Positions 33,606 through 43,065 of a stretch of DNA of 64,000 nucleotides are shown here, one piece after another (position 1 is the stretch's first letter; every line of letters begins with the position of its first letter). The translations under genes and the position numbers were made by a program. The stretch spans positions 19,429 through 83,428 of the forward strand of contig JBCCDY010000019.1 in assembly GCA_039030555.1 (NCBI GenBank), given 5' to 3'. Below the pieces are notes generated by a model, which searched no databases, was not told where the DNA came from, and saw nothing but the letters and a program-made list of their open reading frames with translations. Source of the stretch: JBCCDY01 sp039030555 (GTDB lineage: Bacteria; Bacteroidota; Bacteroidia; Cytophagales; Cyclobacteriaceae).

Positions 33606-34432
33606 TGAGTTACTATTATCTCATATCTGGACTGCCCGACCTTAAATTTAATGAAGGAAATAGGAAGCTGGATTTCAATGAGATTTTCGATACCATTCAG
33701 AGGAACCTAGATACTGAGGATGAATTGCTTTCGAGGTATTTATTTTATCCTAACGACAATACAAACTTGCTTGATGCTATTTTTCAGAAACACAAAGAGA
33801 TTAGTATCTACCCTTTCAAGGAACCTACATTTTGCGATAAAGAAACCATAAGTAACTTTTCAAGGAACAAGGGCTTTCTTCCGGAATACATGGGTGACTT
33901 CCTGAGCCGATGGGAAGAACATTTCCCTTCATTATTAATGTGGGAGATAGAAGAGAAGCTCCTAGAGGCGTTCTACGCTAAAATTGAGACTTTAGATAAT
34001 GGTTTTTTGAAGGACTACTTTCTGTTTGAAAGAAGCTTAAAAAAAGTCATGGCTGTTTTTAATAAGTCGTATTTCGGAGAAGAAATGCTCGATCTCCCAG
34101 CTGACCATCAATCTCTGGCCCATCAGGTCGGTAAAGGTAAAACACCATCGGCAAGCCTGGTCAATAGCTATCCTTATGTAGAAAAACTAAATGAACTGTT
34201 TCCCAGACAGCAGGTAGAGGTGATTGAACAAATTATGGATCAAATCCGGTGGGATTACCTCTCCAATGTTCCAGGCCATTTTGAAAGGGAAGTTGTATTG
34301 GCATATTGCTTAAAGCTTTTTTTGGTGAAGAAGTGGACAGAACGTGATGCTGTTTCCGACAATCAGCACTTTATAGAATTAATTCAGAAGATAAAATCAG
34401 ATGTTTCAACATTAAACACTCAGGCGGTATGA
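33605..34432 (+). CDS. DUF2764 family protein of the V-ATPase operon
   Basis: This 275-residue protein begins SYYYLISGLPDLKFNEGNRK, the hallmark of DUF2764, a family found between atpE and atpA in bacterial V-ATPase operons that lack recognisable C and F subunit genes. It is helical and soluble. It may replace the central-stalk subunit C, but that is inference from gene content. It overlaps atpA by 4 nt. Confidence 0.87.
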   Translation: MSYYYLISGLPDLKFNEGNRKLDFNEIFDTIQRNLDTEDELLSRYLFYPNDNTNLLDAIFQKHKEISIYPFKEPTFCDKETISNFSRNKGFLPEYMGDFLSRWEEHFPSLLMWEIEEKLLEAFYAKIETLDNGFLKDYFLFERSLKKVMAVFNKSYFGEEMLDLPADHQSLAHQVGKGKTPSASLVNSYPYVEKLNELFPRQQVEVIEQIMDQIRWDYLSNVPGHFEREVVLAYCLKLFLVKKWTERDAVSDNQHFIELIQKIKSDVSTLNTQAV

Positions 34433-36201
34433 CAGAAGGTAAAGTTCAAGGCGTAATCTCAAACCTGATCCTCATTGAAGCTTCAGGGCCGATTACACAA
34501 AACGAAATATGCCTTATTGAAAGTGATGCTAAATTTCTTCAGGCAGAAGTGATCAGGGTTGTGGGAAATGTGGCTTATGCACAATTGTTTGAGTCGAGCA
34601 GGAACATCAGGATAGGAAATAGGGTAGAGTTCACAGGAAGAATGCTGGAGGTAGAGCTAGGGCCTGGTATGCTTTCCAAAAAGTATGATGGGCTTCAAAA
34701 TGACCTGGATAAAATGGGTGGTGTGTTCATCAGCATTGGAGAAACCACTCCACCACTCGATGAAGATGTAAATTATCATTTTACACCTTTGGCGAAGGCT
34801 GGTGACCAGGTCAAGCCTGGGGACTGGTTGGGAAATGTCAAGGAAAACTGGATAGACCATAAGATTATGGTGCCGTTCAATCTAGAAGGAGATTATCAAG
34901 TGAAGCAGGTTGCCGAAGACGGTGATTATAAGATTTACGATACTATGGCCGTTCTGCAAGATGGTCAGGGAAAAGAAATTATAGTTACTATGACCCAAAA
35001 GTGGCCGGTCAAGTTGGCTGTGAATAAATTCAAACAACAGCTCAGGCCATTTAACATCATGCAAACTGGGATGAGGGTGATGGACACCTTAAACCCGATC
35101 ACTGAAGGAGGAACAGGCTATATTCCAGGGCCTTTTGGAACGGGGAAAACGGTGCTTCAACAGGCGATAGCGAAAAATAGTGAGGCCGATGTAGTCATTA
35201 TTGTGGCGTGTGGCGAACGTGCCAATGAGGTCGTCGAGATTTTCACAGAGTTCCCCCAAATGGTCGATCCTAAAACAGGGAGAAAATTGGATGAGAAAAT
35301 CTCTATAATTTGTAATACTTCGAATATGCCTGTAGCCGCCAGAGAAGCTTCAGTTTATGTGGGAATGACCATGGCTGAGTACTATCGAAACATGGGATTA
35401 AAAGTGCTGATGCTGGCCGATTCGACTTCAAGGTGGGCACAAGCCCTTCGTGAAATGTCTAACCGCCTGGAAGAATTGCCCGGCCAGGATGCATTCCCGG
35501 TAGAGTTACCAGCAACCATTGCTAATTTTTACAGTAGGGCAGGTTTGATTGAATTGAATAATGGAGAATTTGGGTCTATTACCTTCATTGGAACCATCTC
35601 TCCAGCCGGAGGTAATTTTAAGGAACCAGTTACCGAATCGACCAGTAAAGTGGCTCGTTGTTTCTACGCGCTTTCGCAGAAAAGGGCAGATGCCAAGCGT
35701 TATCCAGCCATTGATCCTTTGGCTTCTTATTCCAAGTATCTGGATTATCCCGAATTTGTACAGGATTCAAATGAAAACTTACAGGAAGGTTGGGTGGAAA
35801 TGGTGAAAAGGTCAAAAGACTATTTAAGGGATGGACTGGAAGCACGGGATCAGATCAATATTTTAGGTGATGATGCTGTTCCGGTGGAATACCACATTAG
35901 TTTTTGGAAAAGTGAAGTCATTGATTTTGCCATTATTCAACAAGATTCCTTTGATGATGTAGATATGAACACCCCGTTGGAGCGTCAGATTTATATGTTA
36001 AATAAAGTTGTTCGACTTTGTGAATCACCTTTTGAATTCGAGGAGTTCAACGAAGTAGGGGAGTACTTTAAACAATTGATCAACCTGCTTAAGCAAATGA
36101 ATTATGCTGAATTCCAGTCGCCTACTTTCAAAAAGTATGAAACGCAATTGGAGGAAGCTTTACAACGATTTAGTGAAACCGAACAAACTACAGCGGCATG
36201 A
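34429..36201 (+). CDS. atpA: V-type ATP synthase catalytic subunit A
   Basis: This 590-residue catalytic subunit has the P-loop GPFGTGKTVLQQ near residue 235, the long non-homologous insert of V/A-type A subunits (GEFGS-type region absent in F-type beta), LADSTSRWAQALREMSNRLE, and LPGQDAFPVELPATIANFYS. It hydrolyses or makes ATP. It overlaps both neighbours by 4 nt. Length and motifs are normal. Confidence 0.97.
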   Translation: MTEGKVQGVISNLILIEASGPITQNEICLIESDAKFLQAEVIRVVGNVAYAQLFESSRNIRIGNRVEFTGRMLEVELGPGMLSKKYDGLQNDLDKMGGVFISIGETTPPLDEDVNYHFTPLAKAGDQVKPGDWLGNVKENWIDHKIMVPFNLEGDYQVKQVAEDGDYKIYDTMAVLQDGQGKEIIVTMTQKWPVKLAVNKFKQQLRPFNIMQTGMRVMDTLNPITEGGTGYIPGPFGTGKTVLQQAIAKNSEADVVIIVACGERANEVVEIFTEFPQMVDPKTGRKLDEKISIICNTSNMPVAAREASVYVGMTMAEYYRNMGLKVLMLADSTSRWAQALREMSNRLEELPGQDAFPVELPATIANFYSRAGLIELNNGEFGSITFIGTISPAGGNFKEPVTESTSKVARCFYALSQKRADAKRYPAIDPLASYSKYLDYPEFVQDSNENLQEGWVEMVKRSKDYLRDGLEARDQINILGDDAVPVEYHISFWKSEVIDFAIIQQDSFDDVDMNTPLERQIYMLNKVVRLCESPFEFEEFNEVGEYFKQLINLLKQMNYAEFQSPTFKKYETQLEEALQRFSETEQTTAA

Positions 36202-37541
36202 AAACCAAAGCATTCCAACGTATCTATACCGAAGTCAAAAATATAACAAAAGCGACCTGCGTAGTTAATGCCGAAGGTGTTCGTTTTGGTGAACTGGCAT
36301 GGATTGACGATCGTCCCGCTCAGGTGATCAGCGTAAAAGAAGATCAGGTTACTTTACAAGTTTTTGGAGGAACAGAAGGTGTAGCTTCTAATTCAGAAAT
36401 TGTATTTGCCGGAAGGCCTCCAACCTTAAAAGTTGGTGACCTGCTGGCCGGAAGGTTTTTAAACGCTTACGGTGAACCGATTGATGATGGACCTGAATTA
36501 CAAGGAGAAGAAAGGCTGACGAAAGCCGATGCAGTGAACCCAGTGAGGCGTTCTAAGCCGGATGTGCTTTTGGCAACGGGAATTGCCGGGATCGACTTGA
36601 ACAATACACTAGTCACAGGACAGAAAATACCTTTTTTTGCCGACCCTGATCAACCCTATAACCAGGTTTTAGCAGAGGTGGCTATGCGAGCAGAGGCTGA
36701 TAAGATCATTCTGGGAGGTATGGGGCTATCTTATGATGATTATCTCTTTTTCAAAGATACATTTACTAAAGCGGGCGTACTTGATAAGATCGTGAGCTTT
36801 GTAAACACTTCTCAGGATCCACCTTTGGAACGCTTGCTGATTCCGGACATGGCTTGCACGGCGGCGGAATATTTTGCGAATGACAAGCAACAAAAGGTAT
36901 TGGTCTTACTTACAGACATGACGCTGTTTGCAGATGCCCTTGCCATCGTGGCGAATAAAATGGATCAGATTCCGTCCAAAGATTCTATGCCGGGTTCTTT
37001 GTATAGCGACTTGGCTAGTATTTATGAGAAAGCGGTTCAATTTGCGCATGGAGGCTCTATTACGATCGTTGCGGTCACGACCTTAAATGAGGGCGACATC
37101 ACCCATGCGATACCGGATAATACCGGTTACATCACAGAAGGCCAGTTATTTCTGAAGCATGACACCACCATCGGAAAAGTAATTGTTGATCCTTTCAGAA
37201 GTCTTTCGAGGTTAAAACAAAACGTAATTGGAAAGAAAACCAGGGAAGATCATCCACAGGTGATGAACACGCTGGTTCGATTATATGCAGATGCAGTTGA
37301 TGCCCGAACCAAAAAGGAAAACGGGTTCGACCTGAACGAATATGATGAACGCTGCCTCGAATTCGCAAAGGAATATGCCGTAAAACTGCTGGCCATCGAT
37401 ATCAATATTTCAGTGGATGAAATGCTCGATATCGGGTGGAGGTTGCTTCAGAAATTTTTCAAAAAATACGAAGTAGGGATTAAAGAAGAATTAATGAACA
37501 AGTACTGGAAAGAAGAAATTAAGATGGAAAAAGTGGCTTAA
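36198..37541 (+). CDS. atpB: V-type ATP synthase regulatory subunit B
   Basis: This 447-residue non-catalytic subunit has an opening KAFQRIYTEVKNITKATCVV, GRFLNAYGEPIDDGP and ATGIAGIDLNNTLVTGQKIP. It lacks a canonical P-loop, as usual for B subunits (FADPDQPYNQVLAEVAMRAE at that position). VLLTDMTLFADALAIVANKM is a family marker. The C-terminus extends to KEEIKMEKVA. It forms the A3B3 head with subunit A. Confidence 0.97.
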   Translation: MKTKAFQRIYTEVKNITKATCVVNAEGVRFGELAWIDDRPAQVISVKEDQVTLQVFGGTEGVASNSEIVFAGRPPTLKVGDLLAGRFLNAYGEPIDDGPELQGEERLTKADAVNPVRRSKPDVLLATGIAGIDLNNTLVTGQKIPFFADPDQPYNQVLAEVAMRAEADKIILGGMGLSYDDYLFFKDTFTKAGVLDKIVSFVNTSQDPPLERLLIPDMACTAAEYFANDKQQKVLVLLTDMTLFADALAIVANKMDQIPSKDSMPGSLYSDLASIYEKAVQFAHGGSITIVAVTTLNEGDITHAIPDNTGYITEGQLFLKHDTTIGKVIVDPFRSLSRLKQNVIGKKTREDHPQVMNTLVRLYADAVDARTKKENGFDLNEYDERCLEFAKEYAVKLLAIDINISVDEMLDIGWRLLQKFFKKYEVGIKEELMNKYWKEEIKMEKVA

Positions 37542-37551
37542 GTAAAATTCG

Positions 37552-38148
37552 ATGGCTCTAAAGTTCAACTATAATAAAACCACTATTCAAAGCTTCAAAA
37601 AGCAGCTTTCCATTCGTGAGAAAGCACTTCCAATACTGAAAAACAAAGAAACAGCGTTGAGACAAGAGGTTAAATCGTTGGCGAAAGCGATTGAAAAATT
37701 AGAAGAAGAACGAACGGAGATTGATAAAGATTTAGAGCAATTCAAGCCATTCTGGAAGGAGTTCCCTAACGTTTTGAGTCTGGGAGGTTTAAATACCTTT
37801 CAAAAGAAAATTATAGGTGTAAAAGTACGGGAGGTCGACACGATTAAATTTAAGATTGCCGATATAAGTTGGTGGAATTTATCTCCGTGGATTCCTTTAG
37901 GAATTAAGATGCTAAAGAAGAAAATAGCACTTGACCTTCAAATTGAGATTAGGAAGGAACAGTTGGAAAAACTTCAATCTGCAAGGAAAAAGACGACACA
38001 AAAAGTCAACCTTTATGAGAAAGTCCAGATACCGGAGTATTCCTCGGCGATTTTAAAGATCAAACGATTTTTGGAGGATAAAGAGAATATTTCCAAAGCA
38101 GGGCAGAAGATCATGAAGCGAAAGCAGGAATTAAAAGAAGTAGCATGA
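37552..38148 (+). CDS. atpD: V-type ATP synthase subunit D
   Basis: This 198-residue central rotor shaft subunit begins ALKFNYNKTTIQSFKKQLSI and is almost wholly alpha-helical, with long antiparallel coiled-coil ends (IREKALPILKNKETALRQEV and ILKIKRFLEDKENISKAGQ). This is the D subunit pattern. It is 10 nt after atpB and overlaps atpI by 4 nt. Confidence 0.93.
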   Translation: MALKFNYNKTTIQSFKKQLSIREKALPILKNKETALRQEVKSLAKAIEKLEEERTEIDKDLEQFKPFWKEFPNVLSLGGLNTFQKKIIGVKVREVDTIKFKIADISWWNLSPWIPLGIKMLKKKIALDLQIEIRKEQLEKLQSARKKTTQKVNLYEKVQIPEYSSAILKIKRFLEDKENISKAGQKIMKRKQELKEVA

Positions 38149-39989
38149 AGTCCTTGTTCAAAAAAATAACGCTACTAGCCTTTCATAAGCAACGCGAAGC
38201 GTTGACGGAGACGCTTCAGGATTTGGGTGTGATCCATTTGGAAACAAAATCGGATTTCCGAGATGATGATGTTGAAGAGTTGGAGCGGCAGAAATATCAG
38301 ATAGAACGTGTTGTTCAGATTCTTGAAAAACGCTCTACCGAAAAAATTTATAGGGAAGCAGTGGGCGAGACTTCAAACTTATCGAGCCAGGAAGTTGTAA
38401 AGGAAGTGTTGGAATTGCAGAGGGAAAAAGAAGAGCGTATCCAACTCCGACAGACCTTGAGCAAGGACTATGTTAAACTGGAGCCTTGGGGGGATTTTGA
38501 TCATGGAAAGTTAAAAGCTCTAGCTGAACGTGGGGTTTACTTTCATTTTTTTAGTGCAGGAAAGAAAGAATTCAATCAGTATGACTGGCAGTCTGAAAGT
38601 ATAGAAATCATCCACAGAGGAGCCGATAGGATTTACTTTGTAGAGATCGGTAGGGAAATAGAATCTAAACTGACTTTTGAGCCAGTTATTTTACCTCCCC
38701 GTAAACTACGTGATCTAAAGAAAGAGTTGGAGTCTATTGAATCGAGACATGAACAACTCAACCAGTCGATCGGTACATTCACAAAGTATATTAAAAAGCT
38801 GGGTAAGGAACTCATTGAGCTTGAAAATAGAATAGGGGTACAAACCGTAAATAGTAGTTACGATAAGCATGCTGAAAACCGATTGATCTCTATCGAAGGG
38901 TGGTTTCCTATTCATATGGAAGACCGGCTTCGGTTTGTATTGGATAAACAGAAAATGACCTATTCTGTTTCGGAAGCACAAGCTGGTGACAAGGTGCCCG
39001 TATTGCTGAACAATGCAAAGTACCCCAGACTTTTTGAAAACATTACTAAGATCTTTGAACTGCCAAACTACTACGAAATGGATCTGACTCCATTCATAGC
39101 GGTGTTTTATCCAATATTGTTCGCATACTGCCTTGGTGATGCCGGTTATGGATTGGTTTTATTAATAGCTTCCTTGATTGGTTGGTTTACATTTTTGAAA
39201 ACGAACCGAAACTTTTCCATTCTTGGAGTCATATTAGGTTCAGTCACCACTGCGATGGGTATCGTGAAGTCGGGAAGTGTTTTTGGGTTACCCCTGGAAA
39301 AAGGAGGATATTCCTTTCTTGAATTCCTTTCCGCTTATGTGATTATACCGGATGACCAGGATTTTATTTTTAATGCATTCAATGTAGCCTTGATGATCGG
39401 GGTTATTCAGATTGTGACCGGAATCATTGTTTCTATCGTAAATAAGCTCAAATACAAAGGCGTAAACGAGGCTTTGGCACAATTCGGAAAACTATTTATT
39501 GTGGGTAGTTTAATCTGGATTTTCCTTGGCGATATGCAGGAAATGACGTTGTTCCAACCCTATGGCTTTCTTCGTAAGGGCATACTTGTGCTTGGAATAT
39601 TAATGGTTTTGCTATTTCATGATATGACCATCCCTGTCCTGAAACGAATTGCCTCGGGAGTGCTGCCACTCTTCTTTATTTTCACAGGAATTTTAGGAGA
39701 TGTCCTATCTTATGTTAGACTTTTTGCCCTTGGGGTGGCATCTTCAGTATTAGGACTTGTTGTTAACCAAATCGGAATTCAGATTTTGGGAAATGGTTGG
39801 TGGGGAATTATTATAGGAATTGTATTTCTGCTATTTGGCCACACACTGAATTTTGGTATTGCTATTCTAGGATCATTCGTCCATCCTTTAAGATTAACTT
39901 TTGTGGAATTTTATAATAACGCACAATTCGAAGGTGGCGGAATGGAATACAAACCTTTTAGAAAAGAAGTGATCAACGAAATGAATTAA
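38145..39989 (+). CDS. atpI: V-type ATP synthase subunit I (a-type stator)
   Basis: This 614-residue protein has a soluble N-terminal half (about residues 1-300) with coiled coils and a membrane half with about seven or eight helices. FIAVFYPILFAYCLGDAGYG and LGDVLSYVRLFALGVASSVL are the family motifs; the latter holds the Arg of the ion half-channel (YVRLFALG). It forms the ion path with the K ring. It is followed after 10 nt by atpK. Confidence 0.95.
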   Translation: MKSLFKKITLLAFHKQREALTETLQDLGVIHLETKSDFRDDDVEELERQKYQIERVVQILEKRSTEKIYREAVGETSNLSSQEVVKEVLELQREKEERIQLRQTLSKDYVKLEPWGDFDHGKLKALAERGVYFHFFSAGKKEFNQYDWQSESIEIIHRGADRIYFVEIGREIESKLTFEPVILPPRKLRDLKKELESIESRHEQLNQSIGTFTKYIKKLGKELIELENRIGVQTVNSSYDKHAENRLISIEGWFPIHMEDRLRFVLDKQKMTYSVSEAQAGDKVPVLLNNAKYPRLFENITKIFELPNYYEMDLTPFIAVFYPILFAYCLGDAGYGLVLLIASLIGWFTFLKTNRNFSILGVILGSVTTAMGIVKSGSVFGLPLEKGGYSFLEFLSAYVIIPDDQDFIFNAFNVALMIGVIQIVTGIIVSIVNKLKYKGVNEALAQFGKLFIVGSLIWIFLGDMQEMTLFQPYGFLRKGILVLGILMVLLFHDMTIPVLKRIASGVLPLFFIFTGILGDVLSYVRLFALGVASSVLGLVVNQIGIQILGNGWWGIIIGIVFLLFGHTLNFGIAILGSFVHPLRLTFVEFYNNAQFEGGGMEYKPFRKEVINEMN

Positions 39990-39999
39990 AATAAAAAAC

Positions 40000-40452
40000 A
40001 TGGAAACACTACCATTAACTCTAGCATTTATAGGAATAGGACTTTTGGTTGGCCTAGCAGGCTGTGGGAGTGCTATGGGCACGGCCACCGGAGCTATGGC
40101 TACCGTAGGAGCTTTGAAAAAACGTCCCGAATCTTTTGGATCTTTCATTGTCTTAAGTGCCTTACCCGGTACACAGGGACTGTATGGATTTGCTGGCTTC
40201 TTCATACTTCAAGACCTGATCGGTCCATCAATGACTTTACTTCAAGGTGCAGGAATTCTGGGAGGGGGATTGGCACTAGGTCTCGCTGGCCTGTTTTCAG
40301 GAATGTATCAGGGAAAAGTTTGTGCTAGTAGTATTGATAGCATCGGTTCTGGAAATGATGTTTTTGGAAGAGCATTAATTTTAGCTGTTTTTCCTGAATT
40401 GTATGCAATTATTGCTTTTGCTTCTCTGTTCCTTATAAGAGGGGTCCTTTAA
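40000..40452 (+). CDS. atpK: V-type ATP synthase subunit K (rotor ring), Na+-type ligand set
   Basis: This 150-residue proteolipid has two helical hairpins. Leu55, Thr58, Gln59 and Tyr62 (LPGTQGLY), Gln104 (GMYQGKV) and Glu133 (FPELYAI) match in order the Na+ ligands L61, T64, Q65, Y68, Q110 and E139 reported for Enterococcus hirae NtpK. I read this as a Na+-binding rotor, though coupling must be measured. An 11-nt gap leads to a universal stress protein gene. Confidence 0.93.
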   Translation: METLPLTLAFIGIGLLVGLAGCGSAMGTATGAMATVGALKKRPESFGSFIVLSALPGTQGLYGFAGFFILQDLIGPSMTLLQGAGILGGGLALGLAGLFSGMYQGKVCASSIDSIGSGNDVFGRALILAVFPELYAIIAFASLFLIRGVL

Positions 40453-40463
40453 CAAAAAAGAAA

Positions 40464-41390
40464 ATGAGCAATCAAACCGAACGAAAAATAGAAATCGCAA
40501 TGGTGGGACTAGATCTCACTGAAATGGATGATTACATTCTGAAATATACCAGAATGATATGCGATCATCTGAAATTTCAGAAAATATTTTTCGTTCATAT
40601 CGCCAAAGACCTGGAATTACCGGAGGAGATCAGAAGTAAATATCCGGACTTGTTAGCCCCCCTTGATGAAAGCATTGAGGGTGATATCAGGAAGAAAGTT
40701 AGAAAATATTTTGAGGGATGCGGTGCAGAATTGGACGTTATAATCCAGGAAGGAAGTCCCATCCAAAAAATGCTTAAGCTCTCAAAGATCAAAGGTGTAG
40801 ACCTGATGATCATGGGTAGGAAAAAAAGTTTGAAAGGATCGGGTATTGTTGCGAGCCATATCGCTAGGAATAGCCCATGTTCATTGCTGCTGGTTACGCC
40901 TAATGGATATAGTGATATTAATAAAATACTTGTTCCCCTTGATTTTTCGCCGCATTCTTTGCTTTCGATACACCAAGCCTTGGATATCGTAGGGGGAGAT
41001 CATTCAAAAATAGTATTGGCCCATATTTATTCAGTCCCGCAAGGCCATACCAAAATAGGAAAATCGTATGCTGAGTTTTCCGAGATCATGAAAGGACACG
41101 CCGAAAGTGAATACTACGGGTTTATGAAAAAGAACCAACTTCCTGATGGTATTCCATGCCACTACTTACTTGATGGCTTTGGGAAAGGTGTAGACTCAGT
41201 TTATGAATTAGCGCAGAAAGAAGCGGCTGATCTTATCGTAGTAGGTTCCAAAGGGCGGACTAATGCATCGGCCATCTTTTTAGGTTCATTTGCTGAAAAG
41301 TTAGCGTATAAGGATAATAATATTCCCGTATTCATTGTGAAGGATAAAGGTGAAAATCTGGGCTTTCTGCAGGCACTTTTGAGGATATAA
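40464..41390 (+). CDS. Universal stress protein, tandem UspA domains
   Basis: This 308-residue protein has two UspA domains. The first is atypical at its start (IEIAMVGLDLTEMDDYILKY) and contains VDLMIMGRKKSLKGSGIVAS. The second contains INKILVPLDFSPHSLLSIH and a well-kept nucleotide motif, ADLIVVGSKGRTNASAIFLG. It lies 11 nt after atpK and is probably the last gene of the V-ATPase operon, so the operon has a stress protein gene at each end. Confidence 0.88.
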   Translation: MSNQTERKIEIAMVGLDLTEMDDYILKYTRMICDHLKFQKIFFVHIAKDLELPEEIRSKYPDLLAPLDESIEGDIRKKVRKYFEGCGAELDVIIQEGSPIQKMLKLSKIKGVDLMIMGRKKSLKGSGIVASHIARNSPCSLLLVTPNGYSDINKILVPLDFSPHSLLSIHQALDIVGGDHSKIVLAHIYSVPQGHTKIGKSYAEFSEIMKGHAESEYYGFMKKNQLPDGIPCHYLLDGFGKGVDSVYELAQKEAADLIVVGSKGRTNASAIFLGSFAEKLAYKDNNIPVFIVKDKGENLGFLQALLRI

Positions 41391-41436
41391 GGATTAATTG
41401 ATATATGTAAAATCTGAAAACTAGAATTAGTTCCAT

Positions 41437-41491
41437 ATACTATCTTTTAAAGATAGTATTTTAAATTGATAGTATCGATAAAAGATACTAT
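41437..41491 (+). promoter_or_regulatory. Two operator palindromes of higBA
   Basis: A 23-bp palindrome, ATACTATCTTT-T-AAAGATAGTAT, lies at 41437-41459. A second dyad, ATAGTATC and GATACTAT around a 7-bp centre, lies at 41469-41491. Both use the same ATACTATC half-site and end 10 bp before the higB ATG, so they are likely HigA operators for autoregulation. Confidence 0.75.
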
Positions 41492-41500
41492 ATTCAAAGT

Positions 41501-41782
41501 ATGATTAAAAGCTTCGGATGTAAGCATACCGAGAAAGTCTGGAAAGGTGTAAAAACAAAAAAGTGGAGTGATGAAGTTGCTAATAATGCTTTAAGAAAAC
41601 TATTTATGATCAACGCTGCCGATAAAATACAAGATTTGAGAATTCCTCCTTCTAACCGATTGCATAAACTGAAAGGTGATATGAAGACCTATTGGGCTAT
41701 TAGCGTAAACGATCAGTGGAGAATAATTTTCAAGTGGGAGGGCGTTAACGCCTATGACGTACAAATAATTGATTATCACTAA
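41501..41782 (+). CDS. higB: HigB-type mRNA interferase toxin
   Basis: This 93-residue RelE/HigB toxin begins MIKSFGCKHTEKVWKGVKTK, with LRIPPSNRLHKLKGDMKTYW and SVNDQWRIIFKWEG, the last holding basic and Trp residues of the active site. It would cleave ribosome-bound mRNA. The toxin precedes the antitoxin, as is usual for hig loci, and shares one base with it. Unlike other toxins in this window it is intact. Confidence 0.92.
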   Translation: MIKSFGCKHTEKVWKGVKTKKWSDEVANNALRKLFMINAADKIQDLRIPPSNRLHKLKGDMKTYWAISVNDQWRIIFKWEGVNAYDVQIIDYH

Positions 41783-42072
41783 TGCTGAAGAATAATATAC
41801 ATCCGGGAGAGATATTGGAAACCGAGTTTCTAAAGCCATTAAATATAACAGCGTATAAATTGGCAAAGGAAATCGGGGTTCAACAGACTCGTATCAGTCA
41901 GATCATTAAAGAAAAGAGATCTATCACGGCCGATACAGCGATTCGGCTATCAAAATTTTTTGGAACCACCGAGGAGTTTTGGATGAACCTACAACGTGAG
42001 TATGATTTAAGAATAGCACATGCAGAAAGAGGAGATGAGTTTATGAGAATACAAAAATGTGAGTTTGTATAG
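41782..42072 (+). CDS. higA: HigA antitoxin, XRE family
   Basis: This 96-residue protein begins MLKNNIHPGEILETEFLKPL, the HigA signature, with the helix-turn-helix ITAYKLAKEIGVQQTRISQI and a C-terminal EFWMNLQREYDLRIA. It neutralises HigB and probably represses the operon through the two upstream palindromes. Confidence 0.93.
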   Translation: MLKNNIHPGEILETEFLKPLNITAYKLAKEIGVQQTRISQIIKEKRSITADTAIRLSKFFGTTEEFWMNLQREYDLRIAHAERGDEFMRIQKCEFV

Positions 42073-42085
42073 TGGTTAGCTATAA

Positions 42086-42123
42086 CGTCATTCCTAAGCT
42101 CAGAGTATTCAGAGCGGGAATAT
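42086..42123. repeat. Degenerate REP-like repeat
   Basis: CGTCATTCCTAAGCTCAGAG followed by a GCGGGAATATT ending resembles the CGTCATTC...GGAATCT units at 23954-24024, but is degenerate. Confidence 0.35.
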
Positions 42124-42183
42124 TTTTAACCTTGTTTTAATATGAAGTAAGTGATCAATTAGAAACTAAATCGAATTTCAATT

Positions 42184-43026
42184 ATGGCAAAAATTAGAAT
42201 AATAGTTCCGACTGATTTTTCAGAGATCGCAAATAATGCATTGAAACTAGCTATTGATTTAGCGAAGAAAATAGACGGAGAACTTATTTTAGTCAATGCC
42301 TTTAACATTCCAACCTCTTACGGGGAAGTAGGGGTAAACAATTTAGTGAAAGGTATGGCCTATGAGGTAGAAAAAGATATTGAACAGAAGTTTATTGAAC
42401 TGGAAGATAATGTTGAAGGGCTTTCAGAAATACTCTTCAAGACGGAAGTTAAACATGGCACTGTCTCAAATGTGATCAACAGCCTGGTAGGTTTATACAA
42501 TGCTGATTTGATTGTAATGGGAACCAAAGGGGCTAGTGGACTCGAAGAAGTTATTATAGGTAGTAATGCCAGTGATGCCTTGAAATACTCTAAATGCCCC
42601 GTGTTGGTAGTTCCTCAAAACAGTTCTATTGAAGGCCTTCACAAAGTTGTTTTTGCAAGTGATTTTAAACGAATAGATAACAAAGAATCTCTTGCACCGC
42701 TAAAGCTGATCATGCTTTTGTATAAATCAGACTTAGCTATTTTGCATATAAACACCTCAGAGTCCGATCTTTCTGAAGAAGAATTAGAAGAAAAGAAAGC
42801 TCTGGAGACGTATTTTAAAGGTTCTCCACAAGTAAATCACGAATTGACATATAGCTCTGTCGAAAGTGGGATCAAGGAGTACATATCGAAAAATCCAACA
42901 GATCTTTTAGCTATGGTACGTAGGAAACATGGCTTTTGGGAGAAATTATTGAAAGGCAGTCAAACCCAAAAGCTGGTGGATCATGGAGATGTACCGGTTT
43001 TGATATTCCCAGCTGAAAATGGGTAA
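42184..43026 (+). CDS. Universal stress protein, tandem UspA domains
   Basis: This 280-residue protein starts AKIRIIVPTDFSEIANNALK; the first domain has LIVMGTKGASGLEEVIIGSN with the ATP-type glycine motif. The second domain (about 155-280) is divergent, with VVFASDFKRIDNKESLAP. It is similar in layout to the product of 32167-32988. It is monocistronic as far as seen, 111 nt after higA. Confidence 0.9.
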   Translation: MAKIRIIVPTDFSEIANNALKLAIDLAKKIDGELILVNAFNIPTSYGEVGVNNLVKGMAYEVEKDIEQKFIELEDNVEGLSEILFKTEVKHGTVSNVINSLVGLYNADLIVMGTKGASGLEEVIIGSNASDALKYSKCPVLVVPQNSSIEGLHKVVFASDFKRIDNKESLAPLKLIMLLYKSDLAILHINTSESDLSEEELEEKKALETYFKGSPQVNHELTYSSVESGIKEYISKNPTDLLAMVRRKHGFWEKLLKGSQTQKLVDHGDVPVLIFPAENG

Positions 43027-43065
43027 GAATAGTAATAAGAATTGAATCGATTGTATAATCAGTAA

